A stretch of DNA of 44,983 nucleotides from Microcystis viridis FACHB-1342. GTDB lineage: Bacteria > Cyanobacteriota > Cyanobacteriia > Cyanobacteriales > Microcystaceae. Every line of letters starts with the position of its first letter. Position 1 is the stretch's first letter. The stretch spans positions 1 through 44,983 of the forward strand of contig NZ_JACJSV010000039.1 of the NCBI RefSeq assembly GCF_014698335.1. Direction: 5' to 3'. Below, one piece after another: positions 33,901 to 43,748 of this stretch. The notes beneath the pieces are model-generated. The model was not told where the DNA came from, made no database searches, and saw only the letters and a list, made by a program, of their open reading frames with translations. A program made the position numbers and the translations under genes.

Positions 33901-34428
33901 ATGAATGAGTCTGATACTTTTGCTAATCTCGAACAATTAGAATACATTCCCTACCTAGATGCCACCGGTAATATCTGTGTTGATTTCCAGGGAAAAATCG
34001 GGGTTTATGCCATTTTTGATCGAGAACAAGTCTTAGAGTTTGTCGGCTATTCTCGTGATATTTATCTCAGTTTAAAACAACATCTTGCCCGACAGCCTCA
34101 AGCTTGTTATTGGCTAAAAATACAGGTGATTGAGCGTCCTAATCGAACTATTCTCGAATCGATTAAACAAGCTTGGCTAAGAGAAAGTCAGGCAGTAATC
34201 GGCGATGAAAAACTCTGGACAGAACCAATTGATGCTAAATTAGCCATGACTGAGACAGAAAAAGAAATTTATCAAAGTGCTGACGAAGTAGGGCAAATCA
34301 AGTTATTAAAACAGGTATCCAGACGAGTAGAAAACGATGTTTTATCAACTCTAGAAAAACGGGGAGTACAGATGGAAATTCGTTTTAATCCTAAGTTAAA
34401 AGAACAGGGTTTGCTCGATTTGAAGTAA
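33901..34428 (+). CDS. GIY-YIG superfamily protein
   Basis: 175 residues with the GIY-YIG strand pair G-V-Y-A-I-F and F-V-G-Y-S-R-D-I, a downstream Arg-rich helix and a conserved-position Glu (R-E-S-Q near 98). This is the stand-alone cyanobacterial type, similar to the GIY-YIG part of plant chloroplast glutaredoxin S16. Nuclease activity is possible but unproven in this branch. The C-terminal ~70 residues form a helical, charged extension. Confidence 0.8.
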   Translation: MNESDTFANLEQLEYIPYLDATGNICVDFQGKIGVYAIFDREQVLEFVGYSRDIYLSLKQHLARQPQACYWLKIQVIERPNRTILESIKQAWLRESQAVIGDEKLWTEPIDAKLAMTETEKEIYQSADEVGQIKLLKQVSRRVENDVLSTLEKRGVQMEIRFNPKLKEQGLLDLK

Positions 34429-34435
34429 AAATTCC

Positions 34436-34580
34436 GGCTCTCTTATTCTTTGTGTAATAAGTTTAACTTATATAGTAGCGATCAGTCTTTGTGTCCTTTG
34501 TGTCTCTGTGGTTCGTCCCACTCACTCGGCCGCAAAACTGTATTTTAGAATACATTTTACCCACCAAACCTAAGAGAGCC
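34436..34580. mobile_element. MITE family G, copy 2
   Basis: 145 bp with GGCTCTCTT and TAAGAGAGCC ends; the reverse complement of 17433-17578 over its whole length. It lies 7 bp after the GIY-YIG stop and upstream of trpD. The remaining ~80 bp before trpD hold the likely trpD promoter. Confidence 0.78.
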
Positions 34581-34659
34581 AAATTACTAGGAGCGCTCGA
34601 TTCTCCAGACAAACCGCTATGATAGTATATCGCCCCATCCCCACAGCAATGGAACAGCG

Positions 34660-35694
34660 ATGACCAATCAAGACTGGCCAAACCTACTGCAGCAACTACT
34701 CGATCGAAAATCCCTTTCCCTTAACCAAGCTGAAGAATTAATGACCGGATGGTTAAACGGCCAGATTCCGGAAGTTTTATCGGGGGCGATTTTAGCGGCT
34801 TTGCAAGCAAAAGGAGTCTCGGCCGCCGAATTAGCGGGAATGGCCGGAGTTTTACGGCAACAATCTCGCTTAGAAGACCCTAAACCCCATACTACTCCCG
34901 TTATCGATACCTGTGGCACCGGCGGTGACGGGGCCTCAACCTTTAATATTTCCACTGCCGTGGCTTTTGTGGCGGCCGCCGGGGGCGTAAAAGTGGCTAA
35001 ACACGGCAATCGCTCCGCCTCCAGTAAAGTCGGTTCGGCCGATGTTTTAGAATATCTTGGGGTTAATTTAAGCGCCCCTAGCGAGAAAGTGGCGGCGGCT
35101 TTAGATGGGGTGGGAGTGACCTTTCTTTTTGCCCCTGGTTGGCATCCGGCCCTGAAAAGTGTGGCTAATCTCCGCAAAACCCTGAAAGTTCGCACGGTTT
35201 TTAATCTTCTGGGTCCTCTAGTTAATCCTCTCCGTCCCACAGGTCAAGTTATCGGGGTTTATGACCAGCAATTTCTCACCCCCATGGCCACAGCTTTAGC
35301 ACAAATGGGAACCCCCAAGGCGATTATTGTTCACGGCCGGGAAAAACTCGACGAGGTGGGGTTGGGAGATCTGACCGATATGGCTTTATTAAATAATGGC
35401 GAGGTGATTTCTGCGGCAATCGATCCCTTGTCAATTTCTATCCCTAGAGCCAGTTTAAATGCCCTTAAAGGCGGGGAAGTGCCAGAAAATGCCGAAATCC
35501 TCAAAAATGTTCTGCAAGGGGGGGGAACGCCCGCTCAACGGGATGCTGTGGCGATTAATGCCGCTCTTGCCCTACAGGTGGCAGAAAAGGTCACTTTTGG
35601 CGATCATGCTGCTGGTTTCGCCCTCGCTCGCGAGATTTTAGCCAGTGGGTTAGCTTGGCAAAAATTAGAGGAGTTGGTTAAGTTTCTCGCTTAG
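34660..35694 (+). CDS. trpD: Anthranilate phosphoribosyltransferase
   Basis: 344 residues. The PRPP-binding motif D-T-C-G-T-G-G-D-G lies near 82-90, N-I-S-T-A follows, K-H-G-N-R-S-x-S-S is the anthranilate/PRPP site, and the second metal motif G-L-G-D-L-T-D-M contains the conserved D. It joins anthranilate and PRPP in the second step of tryptophan synthesis. Length is normal. It stands alone here, as is common in cyanobacteria, where trp genes are scattered. Confidence 0.95.
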   Translation: MTNQDWPNLLQQLLDRKSLSLNQAEELMTGWLNGQIPEVLSGAILAALQAKGVSAAELAGMAGVLRQQSRLEDPKPHTTPVIDTCGTGGDGASTFNISTAVAFVAAAGGVKVAKHGNRSASSKVGSADVLEYLGVNLSAPSEKVAAALDGVGVTFLFAPGWHPALKSVANLRKTLKVRTVFNLLGPLVNPLRPTGQVIGVYDQQFLTPMATALAQMGTPKAIIVHGREKLDEVGLGDLTDMALLNNGEVISAAIDPLSISIPRASLNALKGGEVPENAEILKNVLQGGGTPAQRDAVAINAALALQVAEKVTFGDHAAGFALAREILASGLAWQKLEELVKFLA

Positions 35695-36194
35695 GAAAAT
35701 TCAGAGGAGACAGAAAGCAGTCGCGATGCCAAAGTTGACACCACCAAGCATGACAATATTCTGATTGACGAATTGGCGTTATTTCAGCTTCTATTTTCCA
35801 GTCAGTGCCTCTCTTGATATGTAGCCTATACTCAACGGATGGCCGTATTACTTACGATTTTATTGCTCAATCCAAGTTTTTGGGGGGTTCTACCCCCCAA
35901 ACCCCGGAGCGCATTAGTTTTTCGGTAGGATGCTTACACGCGGCTGCTGATACATCTGTAATAATTTAAGAGTCACTCCACTTGCAGGAGTGCCTGTCCT
36001 GATATGTAGCCTATACTCAACGGATTTAGTATGATTGACGAATTTGCGTTATTTCAGCCTCTATTTTCAAGTTAGGAGATTATTTTTATTTATTCTCCCA
36101 TCTCCCCACACCCCACACCCCACACCCCACTTCCCCACCTCAATGCACTTACTGCATGATATAAATGCCTAAACACGATGGTTAGGAGATTTCT
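35695..36194. repeat. Repeat-filled intergenic region between trpD and nirA
   Basis: No gene is seen. A 41-bp direct repeat (TGATTGACGAATT.GCGTTATTTCAGC…, at 35762-35802 and 36033-36073) brackets two family D fragments (TGATATGTAGCCTATACTCAACGGAT at about 35815-35840 and 36001-36026). Between them is a 9-bp-stem hairpin TTTGGGGGG / CCCCCCAAA (35879-35901) without a T tract. A CCCCACA heptamer run lies near 36113-36130. The structure suggests insertion with flank duplication. Confidence 0.6.
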
Positions 36195-36208
36195 GTTACA
36201 AACAATAC
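36195..36208 (+). promoter_or_regulatory. Possible NtcA site upstream of nirA
   Basis: GTT-N8-TAC, one mismatch from the NtcA consensus GTA-N8-TAC, lies 175 bp before the nirA start. A/T-rich -10-like sequence (TTAAAT) follows at about the usual 22-bp spacing. NtcA activates nirA in other cyanobacteria. The mismatch keeps this tentative. Confidence 0.4.
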
Positions 36209-36382
36209 AAAATCACCCAAGTTAAAAAGAATTAAATAACAAATAGAGACTAGGTAAATTACTAAATTTTTGCTAATGACGACAGTATTTTACAGAATAC
36301 TTATTGTTAAATCCGGATTTCTTCATTTCTAACCCGCACCAACTAGAACAATTACACCCACAAACCAAAAGGAGATAGATTC

Positions 36383-37924
36383 GTGGTACAAGCACCTGAA
36401 AAAGATGGAACAACTCTCAATAAATTCGAGAAATTTAAAGCCGAAAAAGACGGATTAGCCATTAAAGATGAACTAGATCATTTTGCCCAAATCGGTTGGG
36501 AAGCGATGGATAAAACCGATTTAGAACATCGCTTAAAATGGGTGGGGGTTTTTTATCGTCCTGTCACCCCGGGTAAATTCATGATGCGTTTGCGGGTTCC
36601 TAACGGCATTATTAGCGGTGAGCAAATGCGCGTTTTAGGGGAAATTGTGCAGCGTTACGGCGATGATGGCAATGCCGATATTACTACTCGTCAAAACCTA
36701 CAATTACGCGGTATTCGTATCGAAGATATTCCTGATATTTTCCAACGACTAAAATCCGTGGGCATGACTTCGGTACAATCGGGCATGGATAATGTCAGAA
36801 ATATTACCGGTTCACCCATGGCGGGACTAGACGCAGATGAATTAATTGACACCAGGGAATTAGTCCAAAAAGTCCAAGATATGATTACCAACTGCGGTCA
36901 AGGTAATTATCAATTTACCAATCTGCCCCGCAAATTTAATATTGCCATCGAGGGGGGCCGGGATAACTCGGTTCATGCGGAAATTAACGATATTGCCTTT
37001 GTTCCTGCCTATAAAGAAGGAGAATTAGGCTTTAATGTCGTGGTGGGTGGCTTTTTCTCGGCTAAACGCTGTGAAGCGGCAATTCCCATGAATGTTTGGG
37101 TGAGACCTAATCAGGAGGTGGTGGATTTATGCCGAGGGATTTTAGAAGTTTACCGCGATAACGGATTGCGTGCCAATCGTCAAAAATCCCGTTTAATGTG
37201 GTTAATTGATGAGTGGGGAATCGAGGAATTCAGGACGCGGGTGGCTAATCAGTTAGGTTATCCCTTGGCAACGGCAGCCGAAAAAGACGCTATTGACTGG
37301 GAAAAACGGGATCATTTAGGAGTTTTTCCCCAAAAACAGGAGGGATTGAGCTATATCGGTCTTTGTGTTCCCGTTGGTCGTCTATTTGCCGATGATATGT
37401 TCGATTTAGCCCGGATTGCCGAAGTGTATGGCAGCGGAGAATTGCGTTTAACTGTGGAACAAAACGTGATTATTCCCAATATAGCGGCTGAAAATATGCC
37501 AACTCTTTTAACCGAGCCTTTACTGGCTAAGTTTACCCCCAATCCCACTCCTTTACAACGAGCGCTCGTTTCCTGTACGGGGGCGCAATTCTGCAATTTT
37601 GCCCTGATTGAAACCAAAAATAAGGCTGTGGACTTGATTCGTCAGTTAGATGCTGAATTAAATATCCCCCGGGGTGTGCGTATGCACTGGACTGGTTGCC
37701 CTAACTCCTGCGGACAACCCCAAGTGGCCGATATCGGTTTGATGGGGACAAAAGCTCGCAAAGACGGCAAAACCGTCGAGGGAGTTGACCTCTACATGGG
37801 GGGTAAAGTGGGTAAAGATGCTCACCTGGGAAGTTGTGTACAAAAAGGGATTCCCTGTGAAGACCTAAAATCGGTGTTAACTTCTATCCTCATTGAGCAA
37901 TTTGGGGCGACACCGAAGGGTTAA
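36383..37924 (+). CDS. nirA: Ferredoxin-nitrite reductase
   Basis: 513 residues with a GTG start chosen for its AGGAG (about 36370) 9 bp upstream. The siroheme/4Fe-4S cysteines are C398 and C404 (S-C-T-G-A-Q-F-C) and C439 and C443 (G-C-P-N-S-C-G), with the N-terminal ferredoxin-type half-domains before them. It reduces nitrite to ammonium with six electrons from ferredoxin, the second step of nitrate assimilation. It stands without nrt/nar genes in the window. Sulfite reductase is the alternative; length and motif style favour NirA. Confidence 0.94.
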   Translation: MVQAPEKDGTTLNKFEKFKAEKDGLAIKDELDHFAQIGWEAMDKTDLEHRLKWVGVFYRPVTPGKFMMRLRVPNGIISGEQMRVLGEIVQRYGDDGNADITTRQNLQLRGIRIEDIPDIFQRLKSVGMTSVQSGMDNVRNITGSPMAGLDADELIDTRELVQKVQDMITNCGQGNYQFTNLPRKFNIAIEGGRDNSVHAEINDIAFVPAYKEGELGFNVVVGGFFSAKRCEAAIPMNVWVRPNQEVVDLCRGILEVYRDNGLRANRQKSRLMWLIDEWGIEEFRTRVANQLGYPLATAAEKDAIDWEKRDHLGVFPQKQEGLSYIGLCVPVGRLFADDMFDLARIAEVYGSGELRLTVEQNVIIPNIAAENMPTLLTEPLLAKFTPNPTPLQRALVSCTGAQFCNFALIETKNKAVDLIRQLDAELNIPRGVRMHWTGCPNSCGQPQVADIGLMGTKARKDGKTVEGVDLYMGGKVGKDAHLGSCVQKGIPCEDLKSVLTSILIEQFGATPKG

Positions 37925-37950
37925 TTAACAAGTTTATTGATACGCTGAAT

Positions 37951-37975
37951 GGGGGGTTTGTCCCCTCTTTTTTTT
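37951..37975 (+). terminator. Probable terminator after nirA
   Basis: A G-run and C-run (GGGGG…TCCCC) form a short stem with a ~5-nt loop, followed by TCTTTTTTTT, 27 bp after the nirA stop. Confidence 0.6.
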
Positions 37976-38050
37976 CTGTATCTCTGTTGGGTGAAATTGG
38001 CAAACCTTTTGCTATGTTAGGAGGCAGATAGGAGTAGGAAAATCCTTATA

Positions 38051-38146
38051 TATAGCGTTTCTCACACCTGTGTGGCACAGTCAAACCTTTGCTGATTAAG
38101 CTTTTCACCATCGACAATGTACCTCTTGCGAACAGGAAACGCTATA
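38051..38146. mobile_element. Family F short inverted-repeat element
   Basis: 96 bp bounded by TATAGCGTTTC and GGAAACGCTATA. CACACCTGTGTGG forms a second small palindrome inside. No coding frame. It is a single copy in the window and has a MITE-like layout. Confidence 0.55.
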
Positions 38147-38174
38147 TTTTCCTACCAGATGGGAATCGTTACTT

Positions 38175-38353
38175 AGGGTTTGCTGAATAAATGTGAAATA
38201 TAGACGAGGTAAGAGTTTTAGGGTACTGTTTCGCCCCCACAGGTGCAAGATTTTGAGAGTCCTGTAAGGGCGAAGCATTCGGGCAATAACCTATCGGTGA
38301 AACCGTAGATTTTCTATCCGAATGCTTCGCCCCTACTTTTTGCCGCAAACCCT
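38175..38353. mobile_element. MITE family A, copy 4, with nested family B (38264-38336)
   Basis: 179 bp with AGGGTTTGCTGAATAAA at the left, GCCGCAAACCCT at the right, and a 4-bp target duplication ACTT (38171-38174 and 38354-38357). Most of its interior is replaced by a family B palindrome (GTAAGGGCGAAGCATTCGG…CCGAATGCTTCGCCCCTAC). The right edge lies on the sphX stop codon: TAG on the minus strand takes T from the target site and AG from the element. Confidence 0.8.
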
Positions 38354-39386
38354 ACTTCGCTTCAAATTGAGCTTGTTTGCGAAGTAATTCCCCGATGGTT
38401 AAATTGGGTTGAGGTCGGCCATTAAAAACCGTTCCTACCTCAAATTTTTGCAACTGTACCCGTGCCAAATGATAGGCCTCATCCGGTAGGGGAATATAAC
38501 CAATACTATCTAATAAATCAGGAACTCGATCGAGATAATATTTAACAAATTTCTCTAAAGCGGGATTCTCTTGGGCTTTTTGAGCATTAACATAAATAAA
38601 CAAAGGACGAGATAAAGGCTGATATTTACTATCCTCGACATTGCCGCGAGTTGGTTCAATACCGTTAACTTTCAAAGCTTTTAATTTATCCCGATTTTGT
38701 TCATAGTAAGCATGGCCAAAATAGCCTAAAGCGTTGGCATCTTGACTGACGGCATTAACTAAAGCTTGGTCATCTTCACTAAAATTAAAGTCCCCACGAC
38801 TGGCATCTTTGCCGTTAATTACATCACTAAAAAAATCGTAGGTTCCGGAATCTTTACCCGGCCCGTGAAGGGTAATCGGTTGGTCGGGCCAAGCGGGATT
38901 AATTTGATTCCAACGTTTGATTTTATTCTCGGCCGCTGGTTCCCAAATAGTTCTTAATTCTGTGGTGGAAATATCATCAACCCAGTTATTTTTGGGATTG
39001 ACTACCACGGTTAAAGCATCAAAAGCGATCGGTAGTTCGATAAATCTGACCTTATTAGCATCACATTCTTTTAATTCTTCCACAGAAATCGGCCGAGAAG
39101 CATTATTAATATCCGTTTCTCCCGCACAAAATTTTCTAAAACCGCCGCCAGTTCCTGAAATATTAGCGTCAATTTTAACATCAGCCAAAGCTTTGTTAGG
39201 GGTATTAGCTTTAAAATCTTCGAGAACTTTATCAGTAATTGGTGCTACGGTACTCGAACCATCGATTTTAATTGGTTTTAGATCTTGAGGATTAATATTG
39301 GCACAAGCGGGTAAAAGTAGAGCAGTTCCTAGTATGGTTGCCACTACTTTGGTCGGACGAGATAGCTGAGTAAAGATTTCTAGCAT
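38352..39386 (-). CDS. sphX: Phosphate-binding protein SphX (PstS family)
   Basis: 344 residues from ATG 39386 (a TTG nine bases upstream is possible). A lipoprotein signal ends in L-L-P-A-C, so it is anchored in the periplasm. It has phosphate-binding motifs of the PstS fold (D-G-S-S-T-V, N-A-S-R-P-I, G-P-G-K-D-S-G-T), and its composition resembles SphX, the phosphate-starvation binding protein of cyanobacteria. It diverges from pstS across a 375-bp region with a Pho box. The stop codon is formed at the edge of a family A MITE. Confidence 0.9.
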   Translation of the reverse strand: MLEIFTQLSRPTKVVATILGTALLLPACANINPQDLKPIKIDGSSTVAPITDKVLEDFKANTPNKALADVKIDANISGTGGGFRKFCAGETDINNASRPISVEELKECDANKVRFIELPIAFDALTVVVNPKNNWVDDISTTELRTIWEPAAENKIKRWNQINPAWPDQPITLHGPGKDSGTYDFFSDVINGKDASRGDFNFSEDDQALVNAVSQDANALGYFGHAYYEQNRDKLKALKVNGIEPTRGNVEDSKYQPLSRPLFIYVNAQKAQENPALEKFVKYYLDRVPDLLDSIGYIPLPDEAYHLARVQLQKFEVGTVFNGRPQPNLTIGELLRKQAQFEAK

Positions 39387-39674
39387 AGGTGTCAAAAGGA
39401 GAAAGTAAAAACGGGTATTGGGGAGACTTTTCAGTTATCAGTGGGGAAGTGGGAAGAAAAAAGCTGAGGGATGATGGCTAAAAACCTTAATCTTTTCTTT
39501 GTTGTTTTTACGTCACTATAATGGTAGGGAAAGAGAAACCCCCTATATAGACGGGAAAAGTTAGCGGCTTTACCCGCGACTTAAAACTAATGTTTAGTCA
39601 AAATAGATAGTAAAAGAAGTTGAGATTTTTGTCTAGTTATCGAGAAAACTTTTCTTGACAATACATTACGTTCT

Positions 39675-39704
39675 TTTATTCACTTCTTAACCTATTCTTT
39701 ACCA
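39675..39704 (+). promoter_or_regulatory. Three-unit Pho box (SphR site) upstream of pstS
   Basis: TTTATTCA, CTTAACCT and CTTTACCA are 8-bp direct repeats spaced by 3 bp. They fit the cyanobacterial Pho box PyTTAAPyPy(T/A): exact for the middle unit, one mismatch in each of the others. They lie 58 bp before the pstS ATG, and a TAAGAT -10-like box follows at 39725-39730. The rest of 39387-39674 is A/T-rich with a partial TTATCAG copy; I found no equally good box facing sphX. Confidence 0.7.
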
Positions 39705-39761
39705 AGCAGTGGTAACTTTTAGCGTAAGATTTAAGGCAGTTTACGGATCAAAATTAATCCT

Positions 39762-40883
39762 ATGCCCAGCAGAAACAAGACCAATTTACTAACAGCCTTA
39801 TCCCTAGCGACTCTAACAGCGACTTTAACCGCTTGTGGTGGCGGCGATACGGCGGGAACCAGCGGAGAGGGAAGCAATAGAATCGCCCAGGTTCCCCTAA
39901 AAGGAGAGGTCGCCCTCAATGGTGCGGGTGCTTCTTTTCCTGCACCCCTATATCAAAACTGGTTTGTCACCATTAATCAACTATTTTCCAAACTACTAAT
40001 TAACTATCAATCTACCGGTAGCGGGGCGGGAGTCGAACAATTTATCCAAGGTACGATCGATTTTGGCGCTTCCGATGTGGCCATGAGTGACGAGGATATG
40101 GCCAGAGTTAGCCGAGGGGTTTTACTGCTACCGATGACGGCGGGAAGCATCGTTATGGCTTATAATTTGCCCGGAGTAGAAGGGCTGAAACTAAGTAGAG
40201 AAGCCTATGTAGGCATCTTTTTAGGCACGATTACCCGTTGGAACGATGCCAAAATTGCCGCCGATAACCCCGATTTAAAACTACCCGATGAAGAAATTAC
40301 CGTAGTTCACCGGGCAGACGGTAGCGGGACAACGGGAGTTTTTACCAAGTTTTTAAGCGCCGTTAGTCCCGAATGGAAAAAAAGCATCGGTGAAGGAAAA
40401 GCCGTACAATGGCCGACCAAAAAAGGTAAATTTCTTGGCGGTAGAGGCAATGAGGGTGTAACTGCCCTAATTCAACAAAATCAAGGCTCGATCGGCTATA
40501 TCGAGTACGGTTTCGCTAAAAATAATAACCTGCCCATGGCCGTTTTACAAAACCAAGCCGGTCAATTCGTTATCCCCAATGAAACCAACGCCGCTGCCAC
40601 CTTAGCCACGGTGGAATTACCCGAAAATCTGCGGGCTTTTATCATCGATCCGCCGGGAGAAAATTCCTATCCCATTGTCACCTATACCTGGATGTTGGTT
40701 TACAAAAAATACAACGATCCCCAAAAAGCTTTAGCAATGGAGGCGATGATTGAATTTGGACTTAACCAAGGACAAGAACAAGCAGCTCCCCTTGGTTATA
40801 TTCCCCTACCGAAAAACGTTCGGGAACGAGTAGCCGCCGCTGCCGATGTCATCTATCCTGATTACACGATCAACGTGGATTAG
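39762..40883 (+). CDS. pstS: Phosphate ABC transporter substrate-binding protein PstS
   Basis: 373 residues with lipoprotein signal L-T-A-C-G-G-G. Phosphate-site motifs are G-A-G-A-S-F-P-A-P, G-S-G-A-G-V and H-R-A-D-G-S-G-T-T. It binds inorganic phosphate in the periplasm for PstCAB. It is the first gene of the pst operon, behind the Pho box, and a clear PstS subtype distinct from the SphX-like paralogue across the promoter. Confidence 0.94.
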   Translation: MPSRNKTNLLTALSLATLTATLTACGGGDTAGTSGEGSNRIAQVPLKGEVALNGAGASFPAPLYQNWFVTINQLFSKLLINYQSTGSGAGVEQFIQGTIDFGASDVAMSDEDMARVSRGVLLLPMTAGSIVMAYNLPGVEGLKLSREAYVGIFLGTITRWNDAKIAADNPDLKLPDEEITVVHRADGSGTTGVFTKFLSAVSPEWKKSIGEGKAVQWPTKKGKFLGGRGNEGVTALIQQNQGSIGYIEYGFAKNNNLPMAVLQNQAGQFVIPNETNAAATLATVELPENLRAFIIDPPGENSYPIVTYTWMLVYKKYNDPQKALAMEAMIEFGLNQGQEQAAPLGYIPLPKNVRERVAAAADVIYPDYTINVD

Positions 40884-40977
40884 TCGCCGAAAAAATGTAT
40901 TCAAAGTTACAATAGTAGTGGAGAAAGGCCAATTTCTCCCTTAGCTGCCGCAAACTAGCTGGATTTAAACCCTAATC

Positions 40978-41937
40978 ATGAGTGCGCCCACAGTTCCACC
41001 CGACTCAAATTTTAAAGAACGTCCAGAATCGGAAAAAATCCTCGATAAAGGCTTTGTTGGATTAACCACCGCCTTTGCCATCGCTATTGGGCTGATTTTG
41101 CTCCTAATTGCCCTAGTTATTTTTATTCGGGCCCTACCAGCGATTCAAACCTTTGGTCTGGGATTTTTGACCAGTAGTGCTTGGAATCCCGTGCGCGGTC
41201 GGGAAGAATTCGGAGTTCTGCCCGTTATCTACGGAACTCTCGTTAGTTCTCTGATTGCCCTCCTGATTGCTGTTCCCCTCGGCATCGGTTCAGCCATTTT
41301 TTTAAGCGAAGATTTTATTCCCTTAAATGCGCGGACAATTTTGGTTTTTCTCGTACAACTTTTGGCCGCTATTCCCAGTGTTGTTTACGGATTATGGGGT
41401 ATCTTTGTATTGATTCCTATCCTCAGACCCCTTGGTAACTGGTTAAATGCTAATTTTAGTTGGATTCCTCTGTTTAGTACTCCTTTAGGGGGTCCTGGAA
41501 TGTTACCGGCGGGGGTTATTTTAGCAATTATGATCCTGCCGATTATTATCGCTATCTCTCGCGACTCTTTGGCCGCTTTACCGCCGGATTTGCGACAAGC
41601 TTCCCTAGGTTTGGGGGCCACCCGTTGGGAAACGATTTTTCGGGTATTAATTCCTGCCGCTTTTTCTGGGATTGTCGGGGGGATTATGTTAGCTTTAGGG
41701 CGTGCTTTAGGGGAAACCATGGCAGTAACGATGATTATCGGCAATTCTAACCGCATTAGTGCCTCTATTCTCGCCCCCGCTAACACGATCGCTTCCTTAT
41801 TGGCTAACCAATTCGCCGAAGCATCGGGAATGCAAGTATCGGCACTCATGTATGCGGGTTTTGTTCTCTTGGTTTTGACCCTAGTAGTCAATATCTTCGC
41901 AGAATTAATCGTTAATCGCGTCAAAGCTAAGTATTAA
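40978..41937 (+). CDS. pstC: Phosphate ABC transporter permease PstC
   Basis: 319 residues with six or more membrane helices and the EAA-type cytoplasmic loop (L-P-P-D-L-R-Q-A-S-L-G-L-G-A-T-R-W). One half of the membrane channel for phosphate, pairing with PstA. It lies 94 bp after pstS and 17 bp before pstA. Confidence 0.94.
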   Translation: MSAPTVPPDSNFKERPESEKILDKGFVGLTTAFAIAIGLILLLIALVIFIRALPAIQTFGLGFLTSSAWNPVRGREEFGVLPVIYGTLVSSLIALLIAVPLGIGSAIFLSEDFIPLNARTILVFLVQLLAAIPSVVYGLWGIFVLIPILRPLGNWLNANFSWIPLFSTPLGGPGMLPAGVILAIMILPIIIAISRDSLAALPPDLRQASLGLGATRWETIFRVLIPAAFSGIVGGIMLALGRALGETMAVTMIIGNSNRISASILAPANTIASLLANQFAEASGMQVSALMYAGFVLLVLTLVVNIFAELIVNRVKAKY

Positions 41938-41954
41938 GCCATCTTTTAACTGAT

Positions 41955-42848
41955 ATGGATAGTGCGAATTTAGGCAATAATCTCAAAAAGAAACCGAGTA
42001 GTCCTCGATCGCTATTGGGGACAATTATGACCGTTCTCTCGGCTTTATGTTTAGCTGTCACCGTGATTCCCCTTTTTGCCGTCCTAGGCTTTGTTTTTGT
42101 GCAAGGGGTGGGTCGTTTAAACGCTAATCTCTTTACTAAATTACCGCCACCACCGGGTTTAGGAGGAGGAGGCATCGCTAATGCCATTTTAGGCACAATT
42201 ATCGTCGTTGCCCTGGCTACAGCGATCGCAGTTCCCATCGGCGTTTTAGCGGCGGTTTATCTCTCGGAATTTAGCGGTGATAACAAACTTGCCCAGGGTG
42301 TGCGCTTTGCTACCAACGTTCTAGCGGGTGTCCCTTCGATTATTGTCGGGGTTTTCGCCTTCGGTTTGTTAGTTGCGCCCTTATTTGGCGAAGGAACAGC
42401 CCTTTTAGGCTTTTCTGCCCTGGCCGGTTCGATCGGTTTAGCGGTGTTAATGTTACCGACTATTATTAGAACCACCGATGAGGCTTTAAAAATCGTTCCC
42501 CAAGACATCCGCTGGGCAGCCATGGGTTTAGGGGCCTATAACTACCAAACCGTCCTAAAAATCGTCCTTCCTGCGGCAGTTCCCGCTATTTTAACCGGTG
42601 TAACCTTAGCAATTGCTAGGGCTGCTGGGGAAACCGCCTCCTTAATTTTTACGGCATTATTCTCTAACTTTTGGCCTCGGGGTGTCTTTGAACCGATTGC
42701 CACCCTTTCGGTCCTAGTTTTCAACTTTGCTACTGCCCCTTTTGCCCCTCAACAGCAATTAGCTTGGGCAGGTGCTTTAATTCTCGTGCTTTTGGTGTTG
42801 GTAACTAACATTTTATCCCGTTTAGCCACGCGCCAGAAAACCTATTAA
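41955..42848 (+). CDS. pstA: Phosphate ABC transporter permease PstA
   Basis: 297 residues with about six membrane helices and an EAA loop (V-P-Q-D-I-R-W-A-A-M-G-L-G-A). Second half of the phosphate channel. A Gly/Pro-rich stretch (P-P-P-P-G-L-G-G-G-G) sits between helices 1 and 2, as in other PstA proteins. Confidence 0.93.
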   Translation: MDSANLGNNLKKKPSSPRSLLGTIMTVLSALCLAVTVIPLFAVLGFVFVQGVGRLNANLFTKLPPPPGLGGGGIANAILGTIIVVALATAIAVPIGVLAAVYLSEFSGDNKLAQGVRFATNVLAGVPSIIVGVFAFGLLVAPLFGEGTALLGFSALAGSIGLAVLMLPTIIRTTDEALKIVPQDIRWAAMGLGAYNYQTVLKIVLPAAVPAILTGVTLAIARAAGETASLIFTALFSNFWPRGVFEPIATLSVLVFNFATAPFAPQQQLAWAGALILVLLVLVTNILSRLATRQKTY

Positions 42849-42943
42849 GTCAAGGAAAAAGTGAAAAGCAAAAAGGGATATTTAAGTAAAAATCTACCTA
42901 TCTTTCTGATTCCTAAATTAGCCAAATTCAAGGTAAATAATTT

Positions 42944-43747
42944 ATGCTAACTAATTCTAACCCCCATTCTACAGGAACCGTTTTAAAGGTCGATAAGGCT
43001 GATATTTACTATGGTAATTATCGGGCAGTGCGGGACGTTTCCATCGATATTCCCAAAAATAGAGTCACCGCTTTTATCGGACCCTCTGGCTGTGGAAAAA
43101 GTACCATTCTCAGGTGTTTTAATCGTCTCAATGATTTAATTCACGGTTTTCGTATTGACGGCAAAGTTTTTTATCATAACCAAGATATTTACTCTCAAGA
43201 GGTAGATCCTGTCGAAGTCAGAAAATATATCGGTATGGTGTTCCAGCGCCCTAATCCTTTTCCCAAATCCATCTACGATAATGTGGTTTACGGAGCGCGA
43301 TTAAATGGTTATAAAGGCGATTTAGATGAATTAGTAGAAACTTCCTTGCGTCGAGCAGCTCTCTGGGAAGAAGTAAAAGATAAACTAAAAGAAAGCGGTT
43401 TTTCCCTATCGGGGGGACAACAACAAAGATTATGTATTGCTCGCACTATTGCCGCTCAACCAGAAGTATTATTAATGGATGAACCCTGTTCGGCACTGGA
43501 TCCAATTTCAACTTTAAAAGTTGAGGAATTAATGCACGAATTAAAAGAACGTTATACAATTATTATTGTTACTCACAATATGCAACAAGCTACTAGAGTA
43601 GCGGATTTAACGGCTTTTTATAACGCTGAACCCACCGATAAAGGTGGCAAAATTGGTTATTTAGTCGAGTTTGATCATACGGACAAAATCTTCGGTGATC
43701 CTCAAGAACAAGCAACTAAAGATTATGTTAGTGGACGTTTTGGCTAA
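42944..43747 (+). CDS. pstB: Phosphate ABC transporter ATPase PstB, copy 1
   Basis: 267 residues with Walker [10 protein letters not shown], signature L-S-G-G-Q-Q-Q-R, Walker B V-L-L-M-D-E-P and an H-loop (V-T-H-N). It powers phosphate import at the PstCA interface. It is followed by a second, closely similar pstB gene. Confidence 0.95.
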   Translation: MLTNSNPHSTGTVLKVDKADIYYGNYRAVRDVSIDIPKNRVTAFIGPSGCGKSTILRCFNRLNDLIHGFRIDGKVFYHNQDIYSQEVDPVEVRKYIGMVFQRPNPFPKSIYDNVVYGARLNGYKGDLDELVETSLRRAALWEEVKDKLKESGFSLSGGQQQRLCIARTIAAQPEVLLMDEPCSALDPISTLKVEELMHELKERYTIIIVTHNMQQATRVADLTAFYNAEPTDKGGKIGYLVEFDHTDKIFGDPQEQATKDYVSGRFG

Positions 43748-43748
43748 A

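Noticed and set aside
34668-35240. 190-codon frame antisense to trpD
   Set aside because: It lies wholly inside trpD, is rich in R, P and A, and shows no family motif; it is a shadow of the trpD coding bias.
41385-41924. 179-codon frame antisense to pstC
   Set aside because: It mirrors the membrane-protein codons of pstC and has no recognisable domain.
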